Origin: Citrobacter sp. 18056
GTDB lineage: Bacteria; Pseudomonadota; Gammaproteobacteria; Enterobacterales; Enterobacteriaceae
Reading direction: 5' to 3'
Length of the DNA: 64,000 nucleotides
NCBI GenBank assembly: GCA_902706235.1
Contig: CACSJR010000008.1
Span: 124,001-188,000 of the forward strand
The position numbers were made by a program, and so were the translations under genes. The notes below the pieces were generated by a model. It had not been told where the DNA came from, made no database searches, and saw nothing but the letters and a program-made list of their open reading frames with translations. Below, one piece after another: positions 26,755 to 39,792 of the stretch. Every line of letters begins with the position of its first letter. Positions within the stretch are counted from its first letter, which is position 1.

Positions 26755-27498
26755 CTATCTCCCACCCGCGATATCCATAAAACTCCCGGTCACATACGAC
26801 GCTTTGGCGCTCAACAGCCAGACAATCGCCTGGGCCACTTCTTCGGGCTGGCCGCCGCGCAGCATCGGCAATGCTGATTTTACGCGATCCACGCGTCCTG
26901 GCTCACCGCCGGAGGCATGCATTTCGGTATAAATAAGCCCTGGACGCACACAGTTTACGCGAATACCTTGCGCCGCCACTTCCAGCGCCAGCCCGGTAGT
27001 GAGCGAGTCGACCGCCCCTTTTGACGCCGCGTAGTCAATGTATTCGAAAGGCGCGCCCAGCCGCGACGCAGCAGAAGAAACGTTAACGATCGCCCCGCCC
27101 TTTCCGCCGTGTTTATGCGACATACGCTTCACCGCTTCGCGGCTGCAAAGGAAATACCCGGTGACGTTGGTCGCCAGCACGTGATTAATTCGCTCGGCGG
27201 TCAGATTTTCGATGGTGCTCTGCTGAAACAAAATCCCGGCGTTATTCACCAGTGCCGTCAATGGCTCACCTTCTCTGTCGAGCGCCTCAAATAGCGACAT
27301 CACCTGCGTTTCATCGCTGATGTCCGCGCGCACGGCGAACGCTTTTCCGCCCTTTTCGATAATCTCGTTCACCACCTGCGTGGCGGCGTTGACGTTATGG
27401 TGGTAGTTCACCGCGACGGTGTAGCCTTCCTGCGCCAGTTGTAACGCTGTCGCTTTGCCAATTCCCCGGCTAGCGCCAGTGACCAGTGCAATACCCAT
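26755..27498 (-). CDS. ygfF: short-chain dehydrogenase/reductase YgfF
   Basis: This is a 247-residue classical SDR. The NAD(P)-binding motif is TGASRGIGKATALQL at the N-terminus, the NNAG motif is present (LVNNAGILF), Ser in VNVSSAASRLG and the catalytic YxxxK in IDYAASKGAVDSL. E. coli YgfF has been described as an NAD-dependent glucose dehydrogenase-like protein; the physiological substrate is not settled. It is upstream of gcvP on the same strand, with a hairpin terminator between them. Confidence 0.93.
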   Translation of the reverse strand: MGIALVTGASRGIGKATALQLAQEGYTVAVNYHHNVNAATQVVNEIIEKGGKAFAVRADISDETQVMSLFEALDREGEPLTALVNNAGILFQQSTIENLTAERINHVLATNVTGYFLCSREAVKRMSHKHGGKGGAIVNVSSAASRLGAPFEYIDYAASKGAVDSLTTGLALEVAAQGIRVNCVRPGLIYTEMHASGGEPGRVDRVKSALPMLRGGQPEEVAQAIVWLLSAKASYVTGSFMDIAGGR

Positions 27499-27515
27499 GC
27501 TATTCTCCCAAAGGA

Positions 27516-27535
27516 AAGGGCGCCTAAGCGCCCTT
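27516..27535 (-). terminator. terminator after gcvP
   Basis: A perfect 8-bp stem AAGGGCGC/GCGCCCTT with a 4-base loop lies just downstream of the gcvP stop on the minus strand, followed by TCCTTT. It separates the gcv operon from ygfF, whose start is 18 bases further on. Confidence 0.65.
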
Positions 27536-27557
27536 GAAAGATAGATTATTCAGTTAA

Positions 27558-30431
<2,874 letters not shown>

Positions 30432-30481
30432 GAGCGATGGTTCCTGAAACGTGCAGTGAATCGGTAATGTCTTAACTAACA

Positions 30482-30512
30482 TGCCCGGTGGCGCTGTCGC
30501 TTACCGGGCCTA
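30482..30512. repeat. REP element in gcvH-gcvP gap
   Basis: TGCCCGGTGGCGCTGTCGCT followed by TACCGGGCCTAC forms an imperfect palindrome of REP type. Confidence 0.75.
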
Positions 30513-30526
30513 CACTATGAATCCGC

Positions 30527-30640
30527 AAATATTTCGCGTAGTGGGAAGGCGGCGACGCAGCAAATCCCCAGGAGCTTACATGAGTAAGTGACTGGGGTGC
30601 GCGAGGAAGCCAACGCCCCCACAACGTGAAATATGAAGCG
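30527..30640. repeat. ERIC element in gcvH-gcvP gap
   Basis: The core contains AATCCCCAGGAGCTTACAT and AAGTGACTGGGGTGCGCG, the conserved central inverted repeat of enterobacterial repetitive intergenic consensus elements. The outer arms (AAATATTTCGCG on the left, CGTGAAATAT on the right) also pair. It will be transcribed within the gcv mRNA. Confidence 0.85.
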
Positions 30641-30643
30641 TAT

Positions 30644-31030
30644 TTAATCGTCTAACAGCGCTTCGTACGCGGTGGCATCCAGCAGAGCGGCAACTTCTGC
30701 TTCATCGCTGGCTTTGATTTTGAAGATCCAGCCGTCGGTATACGGCTCGCTGTTAACCAGCTCTGGGGAATCGCTCAGCGCGTCGTTGACGGCCACGATT
30801 TCGCCACTGATAGGTGCATAGATATCAGAAGCCGCTTTTACGGATTCCGCTACCGCGCAGTCATCGCCAGCGTCAACGGTTTTGCCCACTTCTGGCAGGT
30901 CAACAAACACCATGTCGCCCAGCAGTTCTTGCGCATGCTCGGTGATACCTACGGTGTAAGAGCCATCGGCTTCTTTGCGCAGCCATTCGTGTTCTTTGCT
31001 GTATTTCAGTTCTGCAGGTACATTGCTCAT
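30644..31030 (-). CDS. gcvH: glycine cleavage system H protein
   Basis: This is a 128-residue lipoyl carrier that shuttles the aminomethyl group between GcvP, GcvT and Lpd. The lipoylated Lys lies in [19 protein letters not shown] at 31030 with good ribosome-binding sequence. It is one residue shorter than the E. coli protein. It is the middle gene of gcvTHP. Confidence 0.97.
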   Translation of the reverse strand: MSNVPAELKYSKEHEWLRKEADGSYTVGITEHAQELLGDMVFVDLPEVGKTVDAGDDCAVAESVKAASDIYAPISGEIVAVNDALSDSPELVNSEPYTDGWIFKIKASDEAEVAALLDATAYEALLDD

Positions 31031-31057
31031 TAAAATTTCTCCAGAAAAAATAATCGA

Positions 31058-32152
31058 TTACACGACGGCTTTGCCGGCGCGTACAAATACAGGCTTGGTG
31101 ACGGTGACGGGCATTTCGCGGTTACGGATTTGAACCACCGCCGTTTCACCGATACCCGCAGGCACGCGAGCCAGCGCAATGCTGTAGCCCAGCGTTGGCG
31201 AGAACGTGCCGCTGGTGATCACGCCTTCGCGCTGATTGCCCTGCGCATCGGTAAAGCGCACCGGCAGTTCGCCACGCAGAACGCCTTTCTCGGTCATCAC
31301 CAGGCCAACAAGTTGTTCAGTGCCGTGCTCACGCTGAGCTTCCAGCGCTTCTCGGCCAATGAAGTCACGGTCTGTAGGTTCCCAGGCAATGGTCCAGCCC
31401 ATATTGGCCGCCAGCGGAGAAACGCCTTCGTCCATCTCCTGACCGTACAGATTCATCCCCGCTTCCAGACGCAGCGTGTCACGCGCGCCCAGACCGCAAG
31501 GCTTAACGCCGGTTTCGACCAGCGCATGCCAGAAGTCTGCCGCTTTCTCATTCGGCAGTGCAATTTCATAACCCGCTTCGCCGGTGTAACCGGTGGTCGC
31601 CACAAACAGGTCACCTGCCTGCACGCCGAAGAACGGCTTCATGCCTTCTACCGCGCTGCGCTGCTCATCGTTGAACAGGCTGGCAGCTTTAGCTTGCGCA
31701 TCCGGGCCCTGTACCGCAATCAGCGACAGATCGTCACGCACGGTGATGTCGATGCCGTACGGCTCAGCGTGTTGGCTAATCCAGGCAAGGTCTTTTTCAC
31801 GGGTGGCGGAGTTGATGACGAGGCGGAAATAATCTTCGGTGAGGAAATAGACAATCAGGTCATCAATGACCCCGGCGGATGCGTTGAGCATGCCGGTGTA
31901 GAGTGCCTTGCCGGGCCTGGTCAGTTTGGCAACGTCATTGGCCAGCAAGTAGCGCAGAAATTCACGGGTACGGCTGCCGCGCAGGTCGACGATGGTCATG
32001 TGTGAGACATCGAACATTCCGGCGCTGGTGCGTACCGCGTGGTGCTCATCAATCTGCGAGCCATAATGCAGCGGCATCATCCAGCCATGGAAGTCCACCA
32101 TGCGTGCGCCACACAGCGTGTGTTGTTCATACAAAGGCGTCTGTTGAGCCAT
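31058..32152 (-). CDS. gcvT: aminomethyltransferase (T protein)
   Basis: This is a 364-residue tetrahydrofolate-dependent enzyme that releases ammonia from the H-protein-bound aminomethyl group and forms 5,10-methylene-THF. Characteristic segments: [34 protein letters not shown] (with the conserved catalytic Asp nearby), and [20 protein letters not shown]. First gene of gcvTHP and directly behind the regulatory region at 32153-32571. Confidence 0.97.
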   Translation of the reverse strand: MAQQTPLYEQHTLCGARMVDFHGWMMPLHYGSQIDEHHAVRTSAGMFDVSHMTIVDLRGSRTREFLRYLLANDVAKLTRPGKALYTGMLNASAGVIDDLIVYFLTEDYFRLVINSATREKDLAWISQHAEPYGIDITVRDDLSLIAVQGPDAQAKAASLFNDEQRSAVEGMKPFFGVQAGDLFVATTGYTGEAGYEIALPNEKAADFWHALVETGVKPCGLGARDTLRLEAGMNLYGQEMDEGVSPLAANMGWTIAWEPTDRDFIGREALEAQREHGTEQLVGLVMTEKGVLRGELPVRFTDAQGNQREGVITSGTFSPTLGYSIALARVPAGIGETAVVQIRNREMPVTVTKPVFVRAGKAVV

Positions 32153-32571
32153 CTTGTCCTCATTGAATAAGCGGGGCTACAGGTGCTTTGCGGACTCAGA
32201 AGTCGCCGCAAAGCCCAGCGCCGATACCGCTCAGGGCACCGACGCAAACGTTCTCTTTCGTCTGACGTTACCACCGAAAACCGTGGTAAACCATAAGGCA
32301 AAGCAATCCATCAGATTAGCTTATGACCAGAATGCGCGAAAAACTCTACAGAACGATCGACTGGCTTTCTGCGACTAATGCCACATAAAATTAACAATGC
32401 TGTTCAGGATTTGGTGATAAATGATATTTCACGTGGGAAATTGGGCTGATTTTTCGTAAGGGAATTTTTGTAACATTAATAAAACTAATGCGAAAAAAGC
32501 AGTGAGATTAGATTATTTCAAACGAGGGAAACACACCCGACAAGACTGCCGGGTGAGGAAGTGTGATCGAC
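32153..32571 (-). promoter_or_regulatory. gcvTHP regulatory region
   Basis: This is 419 bases without a gene, between gcvT and ubiI. CTAAT, the core of GcvA binding sites, occurs at 32375-32379 and 32485-32489, and its reverse complement ATTAG at 32315-32319 and 32507-32511. ACGCAAACGTTCTCTT (32242-32257) fits the PurR box with one mismatch and lies close to gcvT, as in E. coli. The A/T-rich part is also a plausible Lrp target. The roles are inferred from known gcv regulation. Confidence 0.6.
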
Positions 32572-33774
32572 TTAACGCAGCCAGCCTGGAAGATCGTTCA
32601 GACCCATCGCCTGACGAATAAGCTGAGGTTTTACCCCTGGCAGCGTGTCGGCCAGTTTCAGGCCGATATCGCGGAACAGTTTCTTCGCCGGATTGACTCC
32701 GGCAAACAGTTCGCGGAAGCCCTGCATACCCGTCAGCATTAATGCGGCACTGTGCTTGCGACTGCGCTCGTAGCGGCGCAGATAGAAGTGCTGGCCGAAA
32801 TCCTTACCTTGCGCGTGCAGACGGCGAATTTCGTCGATCAGTTCTGCGGCATCCATAAAGCCGAGGTTTACCCCCTGCCCGGCCAGCGGATGAATGGTGT
32901 GCGCCGCATCACCCACCAGTGCCAGACGATGCGCGGCAAACTGACGGGCATAGCGCCCGGTTAGCGGGAACACTTGCCGCTCGCTTGCCACTTCACACAG
33001 ACCCAGACGGTTATCAAAAGCCACGTTCAGCGCCTGATTGAATGTCGCGTCGTCGGCCTGCTGCATTTTCGCGGCGTCTTCCGGCGCTAACGACCAGACG
33101 ATGGAGCACAGATGCGGGTCGCTTAATGGCAGAAACGCCAGAATGCCTTCGCCGTGAAACGCCTGGCGCGCCACCGCCTGATGCGGTTCGGCGGTGCGAA
33201 TAGTCGCCACCAGCGCGTGATGGCGATAATCCCAGGAGGTCAGCGGAATATCCGCTTTGCCACGAAGCCAGGAGTTCGCACCATCCGCACCAATCACCAG
33301 GCGCGCAGTCAGCATGTTGCCGTCTTTCAGCGTCAAAAAGGCCTCGTTTTCGCCCCATGCCACCTGCGCCAGTTCGGCGGGTGCCATCAGCGTGACGTCT
33401 TTACAGCGTTCCGCTTTTTTCCACAGCGCATGATGGATCACGCCATTTTCGATGATGTGCCCTAAATGGCTATAGCCGAGACTTGCATCATCAAACGCGA
33501 TGCGCCCAAAGCTGTCTTTATCCCACACTTCCATGCCGTGATAGCAGCTGGCGCGTTCGCCCACAATGTCATTCCAGACATCGAGGCGTGAGAGCAGTTT
33601 TTCACTGGCGGCGTTGATGGCGGAAACACGAAGCTGCGGGGCGGAATCTGCCGCTACGGGCTGGGGCTGATGTTGTTCAATGACCGCCACGCGCAGTCCA
33701 CTGCCCTGCAATCCGCAGGCCACGGCGAGGCCGACCATTCCACCACCGACGATAGCGATATCTACATTTTGCAC
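32572..33774 (-). CDS. ubiI: 2-octaprenylphenol hydroxylase (C5 hydroxylation, ubiquinone)
   Basis: This is a 400-residue FAD monooxygenase formerly named visC. The ADP-binding motif is DIAIVGGGMVGLAVACGL, the second FAD motif RLALVGDAAHTIHPLAGQGV, and the DG motif VIGADGANSWLR. It hydroxylates C5 of the ubiquinone precursor ring. It follows ubiH with an 11-base gap, as the last gene of the pepP-ubiH-ubiI run (ygfB upstream). Confidence 0.96.
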   Translation of the reverse strand: MQNVDIAIVGGGMVGLAVACGLQGSGLRVAVIEQHQPQPVAADSAPQLRVSAINAASEKLLSRLDVWNDIVGERASCYHGMEVWDKDSFGRIAFDDASLGYSHLGHIIENGVIHHALWKKAERCKDVTLMAPAELAQVAWGENEAFLTLKDGNMLTARLVIGADGANSWLRGKADIPLTSWDYRHHALVATIRTAEPHQAVARQAFHGEGILAFLPLSDPHLCSIVWSLAPEDAAKMQQADDATFNQALNVAFDNRLGLCEVASERQVFPLTGRYARQFAAHRLALVGDAAHTIHPLAGQGVNLGFMDAAELIDEIRRLHAQGKDFGQHFYLRRYERSRKHSAALMLTGMQGFRELFAGVNPAKKLFRDIGLKLADTLPGVKPQLIRQAMGLNDLPGWLR

Positions 33775-33785
33775 GTTGTTGTTCC

Positions 33786-34952
33786 TTATCTCGCTACCTG
33801 ACCCAGGGTACGCTGCGCCAGCGCATCACGCGCCGGAGTGAATAATTCCATCGCCATCAGCCCGACATTTCGTCCGGCCACCAGCGGTGCCCAGCGATTG
33901 GCGAACAGATGGACCAGTCCGTCGGTCACGCCGACCGTCGCACTTTTATCGTCGGCCCGGCGCTGTTGATACTGGCTTAACAGCGCATACTCGCCCGGAT
34001 CGTTTGCCTGCGCGAGCATTTCTGCCAGCGAAATAACATCGCGTAGCCCGAGGTTAAAGCCCTGTCCGGCAATCGGATGCAGAGTTTGCGCCGCATTACC
34101 TACCAGCGCCATGCGGTGCGATATCGCCCGGCTGGCAGTGGTCAGGGAAAGCGGGTAAGCATTGCGACTGCCGCTGTGGGTAATGCGCCCGAGTCGCCAG
34201 CCAAAGGCCTGCTGCAGTTCCTGGCAGAACCGAGCATCAGACCAGCTCAGAACCTCATCACGGTTTTCCAGCGGATGGCACCACACCAGCGAACAGCGTC
34301 CATCTGACATCGGCAACATCGCCAGCGGGCCATGTTCGGTAAAACGCTCAAACGCGCGGCCGTCGTGCGGCACGGCGGTGGTCACGTTGGCGATCACTGC
34401 CAGCTGCTCGTACGGCTGCTGTTGCCATGCGATACCACATTGTTCGCCGAGCGAAGAACGTGAGCCGTCTGCGGCAACCAGCAGTTTCCCGGAGAGTGTA
34501 ACGCCGTTATCAAGCGCCACATCGACGCGGTCCTGGCTGCGGGTAAAACTGTCAACCCGCGCCGGACAATGTAAGCTCACGCCAGGCGCTTTGCGTAACA
34601 AGGCGAAAAGACGCTGGCCGACATCGTGCAGCTCGACCACCTGCCCTAACGCAGGCAGGCTGTAATCGTCGGCATCCAGCGTCACGAAACCTGCATGGCC
34701 ACGGTCGCTGACGTGAACGGTCCGAATAGCCGTGGCACATTCACGCAGTGCCTGCCAGATACCTACACGGGCCAGTTGTTGACAGGTCCCTGCGGCCAGT
34801 GCGATAGCGCGAGCATCAAAGCCCGGATGCGCCAGTGAATCCGGTGCGACGGCTTCCACTAAATGTACCGGCAGTTTGCCTGCACTGAGATGTGAGATCG
34901 CCAGCGCCAGCGTTGCGCCGGTCATGCCGCCGCCTACGATAATCACGCTCAT
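33786..34952 (-). CDS. ubiH: 2-octaprenyl-6-methoxyphenol hydroxylase
   Basis: This is a 388-residue FAD monooxygenase of ubiquinone synthesis (C1 hydroxylation). FAD motifs: SVIIVGGGMTGATLALAI at the N-terminus, VAADGSRSSLGEQCG in the middle and ALVGNAAQTLHPIAGQGFN. Homologous to the adjacent ubiI. The ATG overlaps the pepP stop by four bases (ATGA), so translation is coupled. Confidence 0.96.
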   Translation of the reverse strand: MSVIIVGGGMTGATLALAISHLSAGKLPVHLVEAVAPDSLAHPGFDARAIALAAGTCQQLARVGIWQALRECATAIRTVHVSDRGHAGFVTLDADDYSLPALGQVVELHDVGQRLFALLRKAPGVSLHCPARVDSFTRSQDRVDVALDNGVTLSGKLLVAADGSRSSLGEQCGIAWQQQPYEQLAVIANVTTAVPHDGRAFERFTEHGPLAMLPMSDGRCSLVWCHPLENRDEVLSWSDARFCQELQQAFGWRLGRITHSGSRNAYPLSLTTASRAISHRMALVGNAAQTLHPIAGQGFNLGLRDVISLAEMLAQANDPGEYALLSQYQQRRADDKSATVGVTDGLVHLFANRWAPLVAGRNVGLMAMELFTPARDALAQRTLGQVAR

Positions 34953-36262
34953 TGGGCGTGCGCCGCCATCAAGGCTTCGATATCGTCCGCGCGTTTTACC
35001 ACGCTGGCGGTCAGATTCTCGTTGCCGCTTTCAGTTATCACAATGTCATCTTCAATACGAATGCCGATACCGCGGTATTGCTCCGGCACGTCGGCGTCCG
35101 GGGCGATATACAGCCCGGGCTCAACGGTCAGTACCATTCCCGGCTCGAGCACGCGGGAACGATCCGCGCCGTATTCGCCAACATCGTGAACGTCCAGGCC
35201 CAGCCAGTGGCTAAGGCCGTGCATGAAGAATTTACGGTGTGCGTTGTCGGCAATCAGCTGGTCAACTTCCCCATTGAGGATGCCGAGCGACACCAATCCA
35301 CTGACCATCACGCGCACGACTTCGCCAGTGACATCCTGCATGGTTGTTCCAGGACGGTACAGCGTCAGCGCGGTGTCCAGCGATTCGAGCACGATGTCGT
35401 AGATTTCACGCTGCGCCGGCGTGAATTTGCCGTTTACCGGGAAAGTACGCGTGATGTCGCCCGCGTAGCCACGATATTCGCAGCCCGCGTCGATCAGCAC
35501 TAAATCGCCGTCACGCAGTTCAGATTCATTTTCGGTGTAATGCAGAATGCAGCCGTTTTCGCCGCCGCCAACGATGGTGTTGTAGGATGGGTAACGCGCG
35601 CCGTGGCGGGTAAATTCATGGTGAATTTCACCTTCGAGCTGATACTCAAACATGCCCGGACGGCATTTTTCCATCGCGCGAGTGTGCCCCAGCGCGGAGA
35701 TTTCCCCGGCCCGGCGCATCACTTCAATTTCTTCCGCAGATTTGAACAAGCGCATTTCGTGCACCAGCGGACGCCAGTCGACCATCGCCGCTGGCGCTTT
35801 CAGATTCTGACGCGCGCCTTTGCGCAGTTTATCCAGCGCATTGAACACGATGCTGTCGGCATAAGCGTATTCGCCCTGCGCGTGATACACCGCGTCCAGA
35901 CCGTTCAGCAGCTGATACAGCTGCTCGTCGATTTCGCTGAACGCCAGCGCACGATCCACGCCCAGCTTTTCAGGCGCGGCATCCTGGCCCAATCGACGGC
36001 CAAACCAGATTTCGGCGGTCAGGTCGCGAACGCGATTAAACAGAACGCTGTGGTTGTGGGTGTCATCACTTTTAATCAGCACCAGCACCGCTTCTGGCTC
36101 GTTAAAGCCGGTGAAGTAGCTGAAATCACTGCTTTGGCGATACGGGTATTCCGTGTCGGCGCTGCGTATGGCTTCCGGTGCGGCAAAAATTAATGCCGCG
36201 CTGCCTGATGGCATCTGCGCCAGCAGCTTTTGCCGACGCTGAAGGTACTCTTGCTGAGTCAT
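34949..36262 (-). CDS. pepP: Xaa-Pro aminopeptidase
   Basis: This is 437 residues from ATG at 36262 (MTQQEYLQRRQKLLAQ), matching E. coli; the frame extends further upstream into ygfB without conservation. It is an Mn-dependent proline aminopeptidase of the pita-bread fold. Metal ligands are in LIDAGCEYRGYAGDITRTF (two Asp), HGLSHWLGLDVHDVG (His), TVEPGLYI (Glu) and IEDDIVIT (Glu). Operon with ygfB, ubiH and ubiI. Confidence 0.96.
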   Translation of the reverse strand: MTQQEYLQRRQKLLAQMPSGSAALIFAAPEAIRSADTEYPYRQSSDFSYFTGFNEPEAVLVLIKSDDTHNHSVLFNRVRDLTAEIWFGRRLGQDAAPEKLGVDRALAFSEIDEQLYQLLNGLDAVYHAQGEYAYADSIVFNALDKLRKGARQNLKAPAAMVDWRPLVHEMRLFKSAEEIEVMRRAGEISALGHTRAMEKCRPGMFEYQLEGEIHHEFTRHGARYPSYNTIVGGGENGCILHYTENESELRDGDLVLIDAGCEYRGYAGDITRTFPVNGKFTPAQREIYDIVLESLDTALTLYRPGTTMQDVTGEVVRVMVSGLVSLGILNGEVDQLIADNAHRKFFMHGLSHWLGLDVHDVGEYGADRSRVLEPGMVLTVEPGLYIAPDADVPEQYRGIGIRIEDDIVITESGNENLTASVVKRADDIEALMAAHAQ

Positions 36263-36287
36263 GACACCCTCCTGAGCATTCTTATTG

Positions 36288-36866
36288 TTAGTGTAAGGTC
36301 GGCTTGCGAACTTCTGGCGCGGTCGGCTGTTGATGCGTGAAGGTATCGTGGCACAGCAAAGCGGCAACACGAACGTACTCGACGATTTCTTCGAGCGACA
36401 TCTCGAGCTCTTCCTGATCTTCGTCTTCTTCATAACCCAACTGGGCAATGTTACGCAGATCGTCGATGGCTTCGCCGGTTTCGCCTTTCACTTTCTCAAG
36501 CTTCGGCTGAGTAACACCCAGTCCCAGCAGGAAGTGATTGACCCAGCCAGATAGCGCATCGGCACGCTCAAAAACGCTGACGTTATCGCCATCCGGGATA
36601 TACAGCTGGAACTGGAAACCTTCGTCTTCCAGCGCATCGCTGGTGACGGCGTGGACCTTACGCAGCACTTCAGCCAGCTCGTGGCCGAAAGCCATGCCTT
36701 CGTTGGTCAGGTCATGCACCAGCGGTAACCAGCTGCTGTCTTTGTTGCCGCCACACAGCATGCCGCTAATCAGTCCGTGCATTTCGGCAGGCGTTAAACC
36801 TACACCCTGTTGGGTAAGTAACTGGTTCACATCGTTGTAACCAGGCATTTCGTTCTGTATAGACAT
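36288..36866 (-). CDS. ygfB: UPF0149 family protein YgfB
   Basis: This is 192 residues from ATG at 36866 ([17 protein letters not shown]). The UPF0149 pattern is clear: [17 protein letters not shown] near the N-terminus, [14 protein letters not shown] in the middle and the acidic run [18 protein letters not shown]. An all-helical cytoplasmic protein with no established biochemical role in E. coli. First gene of the pepP-ubiH-ubiI operon and divergent from zapA. Confidence 0.94.
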   Translation of the reverse strand: MSIQNEMPGYNDVNQLLTQQGVGLTPAEMHGLISGMLCGGNKDSSWLPLVHDLTNEGMAFGHELAEVLRKVHAVTSDALEDEGFQFQLYIPDGDNVSVFERADALSGWVNHFLLGLGVTQPKLEKVKGETGEAIDDLRNIAQLGYEEDEDQEELEMSLEEIVEYVRVAALLCHDTFTHQQPTAPEVRKPTLH

Positions 36867-36967
36867 GCGCATTCGTCATCGTTGGGGGGAAGTTTCATGT
36901 TATGCTACCACTTTGGACCCTGGTGAACCAGAAAAGGGCTTGTATGTTCACACTGGGGTAGCTATAG

Positions 36968-37363
<396 letters not shown>

Positions 37364-37404
37364 CACTTCCGGGTTTACTATGGTAGAGTGACCCTGAAGA
37401 CAAA

Positions 37405-37588
37405 ATTTCTCTGAGATGTTCGCAAGCGGGCCAGTCCCCTGAGCCGATATTTCATACCACAAGAATGTGGCGCTCCACGGTTGGTGAGCAAGCTCGGTTC
37501 GTCCGAGAAGCCTTAAGACTGTGACGACATATTCACCTTGAACCAAGGGTTCAAGGGTTACAGCCTGCGGCGGCATCTCGGAGATTCC
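37405..37588 (+). ncRNA. ssrS: 6S RNA
   Basis: This is 184 bases, the same length as E. coli 6S. It begins ATTTCTCTGAGATGTTCGC and ends CATCTCGGAGATTCC, the two ends pairing as the closing stem. The large central bubble flanked by GAGCCGATATTTC and CACCTTGAACCAAGGGTTC is intact. It mimics an open promoter and sequesters sigma70 RNA polymerase in stationary phase. Co-transcribed with fau. Confidence 0.98.
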
Positions 37589-37606
37589 CTACCTTCTGTT
37601 TCTACC

Positions 37607-38203
37607 ATGACACTCGTGCCTGAAATCCCCTCAGCAAGACAAAACATTCGCCAGATTATCCGGCAGCGCAGACGCGCACTGACTCCAGACCAACAACAGC
37701 ATTTTGCCGAACAGGCTGCTTATCGCATGATGGCGTATCCGCCGGTGATAATGGGCCAGACCGTGGCGCTGTTTCTCTCTTTCGACGGTGAGCTCGATAC
37801 CCGCCCACTTATTGAGCAGCTCTGGCTCAGCGGCAAGAAAGTGTATCTGCCGGTTCTGCATCCGTTCAGCTCTGGAAATCTGTTGTTCCTTTATTACCAT
37901 CCCCATTCCGAACTGGTTATGAACAGGCTGAAAATTCAGGAGCCGAAACTGGACGTGCGCGACGTGCTGCCGCTCAGTGAACTGGATGTGCTGATTACGC
38001 CGCTTGTGGCGTTTGACGCGCAGGGCCAACGATTAGGTATGGGCGGTGGGTTTTACGACAGGACGCTGCAAAACTGGCAGCAGCACGGCCTGCAGCCGGT
38101 CGGTTATGCGCATGATTGTCAGCTGGTGGAGACTCTGCCTACAGAGAAGTGGGATATTCCGCTACCCGCGGTGGTGACGCCAGCAAAAGTGTGGCAGTGG
38201 TGA
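37607..38203 (+). CDS. fau: 5-formyltetrahydrofolate cyclo-ligase family protein
   Basis: This is 198 residues from ATG at 37607 (MTLVPEIPSARQNIRQ), also named ygfA. It converts 5-formyl-THF to 5,10-methenyl-THF in an ATP-dependent way. Family motifs: LFLSFDGELDTRPLIEQLW, VYLPVLHPFSSGNLLF, and the ATP-binding GQRLGMGGGFYDRTLQ. Lies 18 bases after 6S RNA, in the conserved ssrS-ygfA unit. Confidence 0.95.
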   Translation: MTLVPEIPSARQNIRQIIRQRRRALTPDQQQHFAEQAAYRMMAYPPVIMGQTVALFLSFDGELDTRPLIEQLWLSGKKVYLPVLHPFSSGNLLFLYYHPHSELVMNRLKIQEPKLDVRDVLPLSELDVLITPLVAFDAQGQRLGMGGGFYDRTLQNWQQHGLQPVGYAHDCQLVETLPTEKWDIPLPAVVTPAKVWQW

Positions 38204-38209
38204 TAAATA

Positions 38210-38290
38210 TTTGCCCGGCGGCGCGTTGCTTGCCAGGCCTATAAAACGGTACAACGTAGGCCCGGCAAGCTTTACGCCGCCGGGCAAACA
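38210..38290. repeat. BIME: paired REP elements between fau and serA
   Basis: Two REP palindromes face each other: TTGCCCGGCGGCGCGTTGCT at the left and CTTTACGCCGCCGGGCAAAC at the right, with GTAGGCCCGGCAAG between. They lie between convergent genes. Confidence 0.85.
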
Positions 38291-38297
38291 CCGCTAA

Positions 38298-39530
38298 TCA
38301 GTACAACAGACGCGCGCGAATAGTCCCCGGGATCGCCTTCATGCTTTGCAGCGCTTTCTCCGCAACATCTTCTTCCGCTTCAATATCGATAACCACATAG
38401 CCCATCTGCGGCGTGGTTTGCAGATACTGCGCGGCAATGTTCACACTCTGCTCGGCAAAGATCTGGTTGATTGCGGTCAGCACGCCCGGACGGTTTTCGT
38501 GGATGTGCAGCAGACGACGACCACCGTGTAACGGCAGCGACACTTCCGGGAAGTTAACCGCTGAAAGCGTAGAACCGTTGTCGGAGTATTTGGCCAGTTT
38601 GCCCGCCACCTCCAGACCGATATTTTCCTGTGCTTCCTGAGTAGAACCACCAATGTGTGGCGTCAGGATCACGTTGTCGAATTCGCATAATGGCGAGGTG
38701 AATGGATCGCTGTTGGTCGCAGGCTCAGTCGGGAACACATCGATTGCCGCGCCCGCCAGGTGCTTACGCGCCAGCGCATCGCACAGCGCAGGAATGTCGA
38801 CCACCGTGCCACGTGCGGCGTTGATTAACAGTGAACCAGGCTTCATTAGCGCCAGTTCTTCTGCGCCCATCATGTTCTTCGTTGAGGCATTTTCCGGAAC
38901 ATGCAGACTCACCACGTCGCTCATGTTCAGCAGATCGGAAAGATGCTGAACCTGTGTCGCATTGCCGAGCGGCAGTTTGTTTTCGATATCGTAGAAGAAA
39001 ACGTGCATCCCCAGCGATTCCGCCAGAATACCGAGCTGCGTGCCGATATGGCCGTAACCGATAATCCCCAGCTTCTTACCGCGTGCCTCAAAGCTGCCCG
39101 CCGCCAGTTTGTTCCAGATCCCGCGGTGCGCCTTAGCGTTCGCTTCTGGAATACCGCGCAGCAGTAACAGCAGCTCACCAATCACCAGCTCCGCCACGGA
39201 ACGGGTATTCGAGAACGGCGCGTTAAAGACCGGAACGCCACGTTTTGCCGCCGCGTTCAAATCGACCTGGTTGGTGCCGATGCAGAAACAGCCGATGGCC
39301 ACCAGTTTCTCCGCCGCCTGAATAATGTCTTCAGTCAGTTGAGTACGGGAGCGCAGGCCGATGAAATGGGCATCACGGATCGATTCTTTCAGCTGCTCTG
39401 CGTCGAGCGCGCCTTTGTGATATTCAATGTTGGTGTAGCCTGCCGCACGAAGATTATCGAGTGCTTTTTGATGCACGCCTTCCACCAGCAGAAACTTAAT
39501 CTTGTCTTTTTCCAGTGATACCTTAGCCAT
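38298..39530 (-). CDS. serA: D-3-phosphoglycerate dehydrogenase
   Basis: This is a 410-residue first enzyme of serine synthesis. NAD-binding motif: LGIIGYGHIGTQLGILAESL. Active-site segments: NAARGTVVDIPAL (Arg), and TPHIGGSTQEAQENIG (His and the conserved Gly-Gly-Ser). The C-terminal ACT domain (residues about 335-410, VLTAINQIFAEQSVNIAAQ) binds serine for feedback inhibition. Length equals E. coli SerA. Confidence 0.97.
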   Translation of the reverse strand: MAKVSLEKDKIKFLLVEGVHQKALDNLRAAGYTNIEYHKGALDAEQLKESIRDAHFIGLRSRTQLTEDIIQAAEKLVAIGCFCIGTNQVDLNAAAKRGVPVFNAPFSNTRSVAELVIGELLLLLRGIPEANAKAHRGIWNKLAAGSFEARGKKLGIIGYGHIGTQLGILAESLGMHVFFYDIENKLPLGNATQVQHLSDLLNMSDVVSLHVPENASTKNMMGAEELALMKPGSLLINAARGTVVDIPALCDALARKHLAGAAIDVFPTEPATNSDPFTSPLCEFDNVILTPHIGGSTQEAQENIGLEVAGKLAKYSDNGSTLSAVNFPEVSLPLHGGRRLLHIHENRPGVLTAINQIFAEQSVNIAAQYLQTTPQMGYVVIDIEAEEDVAEKALQSMKAIPGTIRARLLY

Positions 39531-39766
39531 TTCCCCGCCCTGTCTGTCTTGTATCGTTGTTGTGGTGAACGAACGTCCACCTCAGCAACATATCAAAAAA
39601 AACTATTGCAGCAATATGAACGTTTGCGTCGGCGTGCTGAAGAAATGTCATTCAGTGGAAATTGACAGCATAAAATGCTGAATGGGGAGATTGATGCAGC
39701 GAGTTAATCAGACGCAGCCGATAAATGTGACACAAGTCACCGAATTTCGCCTGTCGAAAATTTTTT

Positions 39767-39788
39767 ACGGGAGCCAGGCGGCTCCCGT
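39767..39788. terminator. hairpin after rpiA
   Basis: ACGGGAGCC (39767-39775) with GGCTCCCGT (39780-39788), 9-bp perfect stem just downstream of the rpiA stop on the minus strand. It is followed on that strand by A-run then T-run (AAAAAATTTT), so termination is probable but not textbook. Confidence 0.55.
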
Positions 39789-39792
39789 CAGA

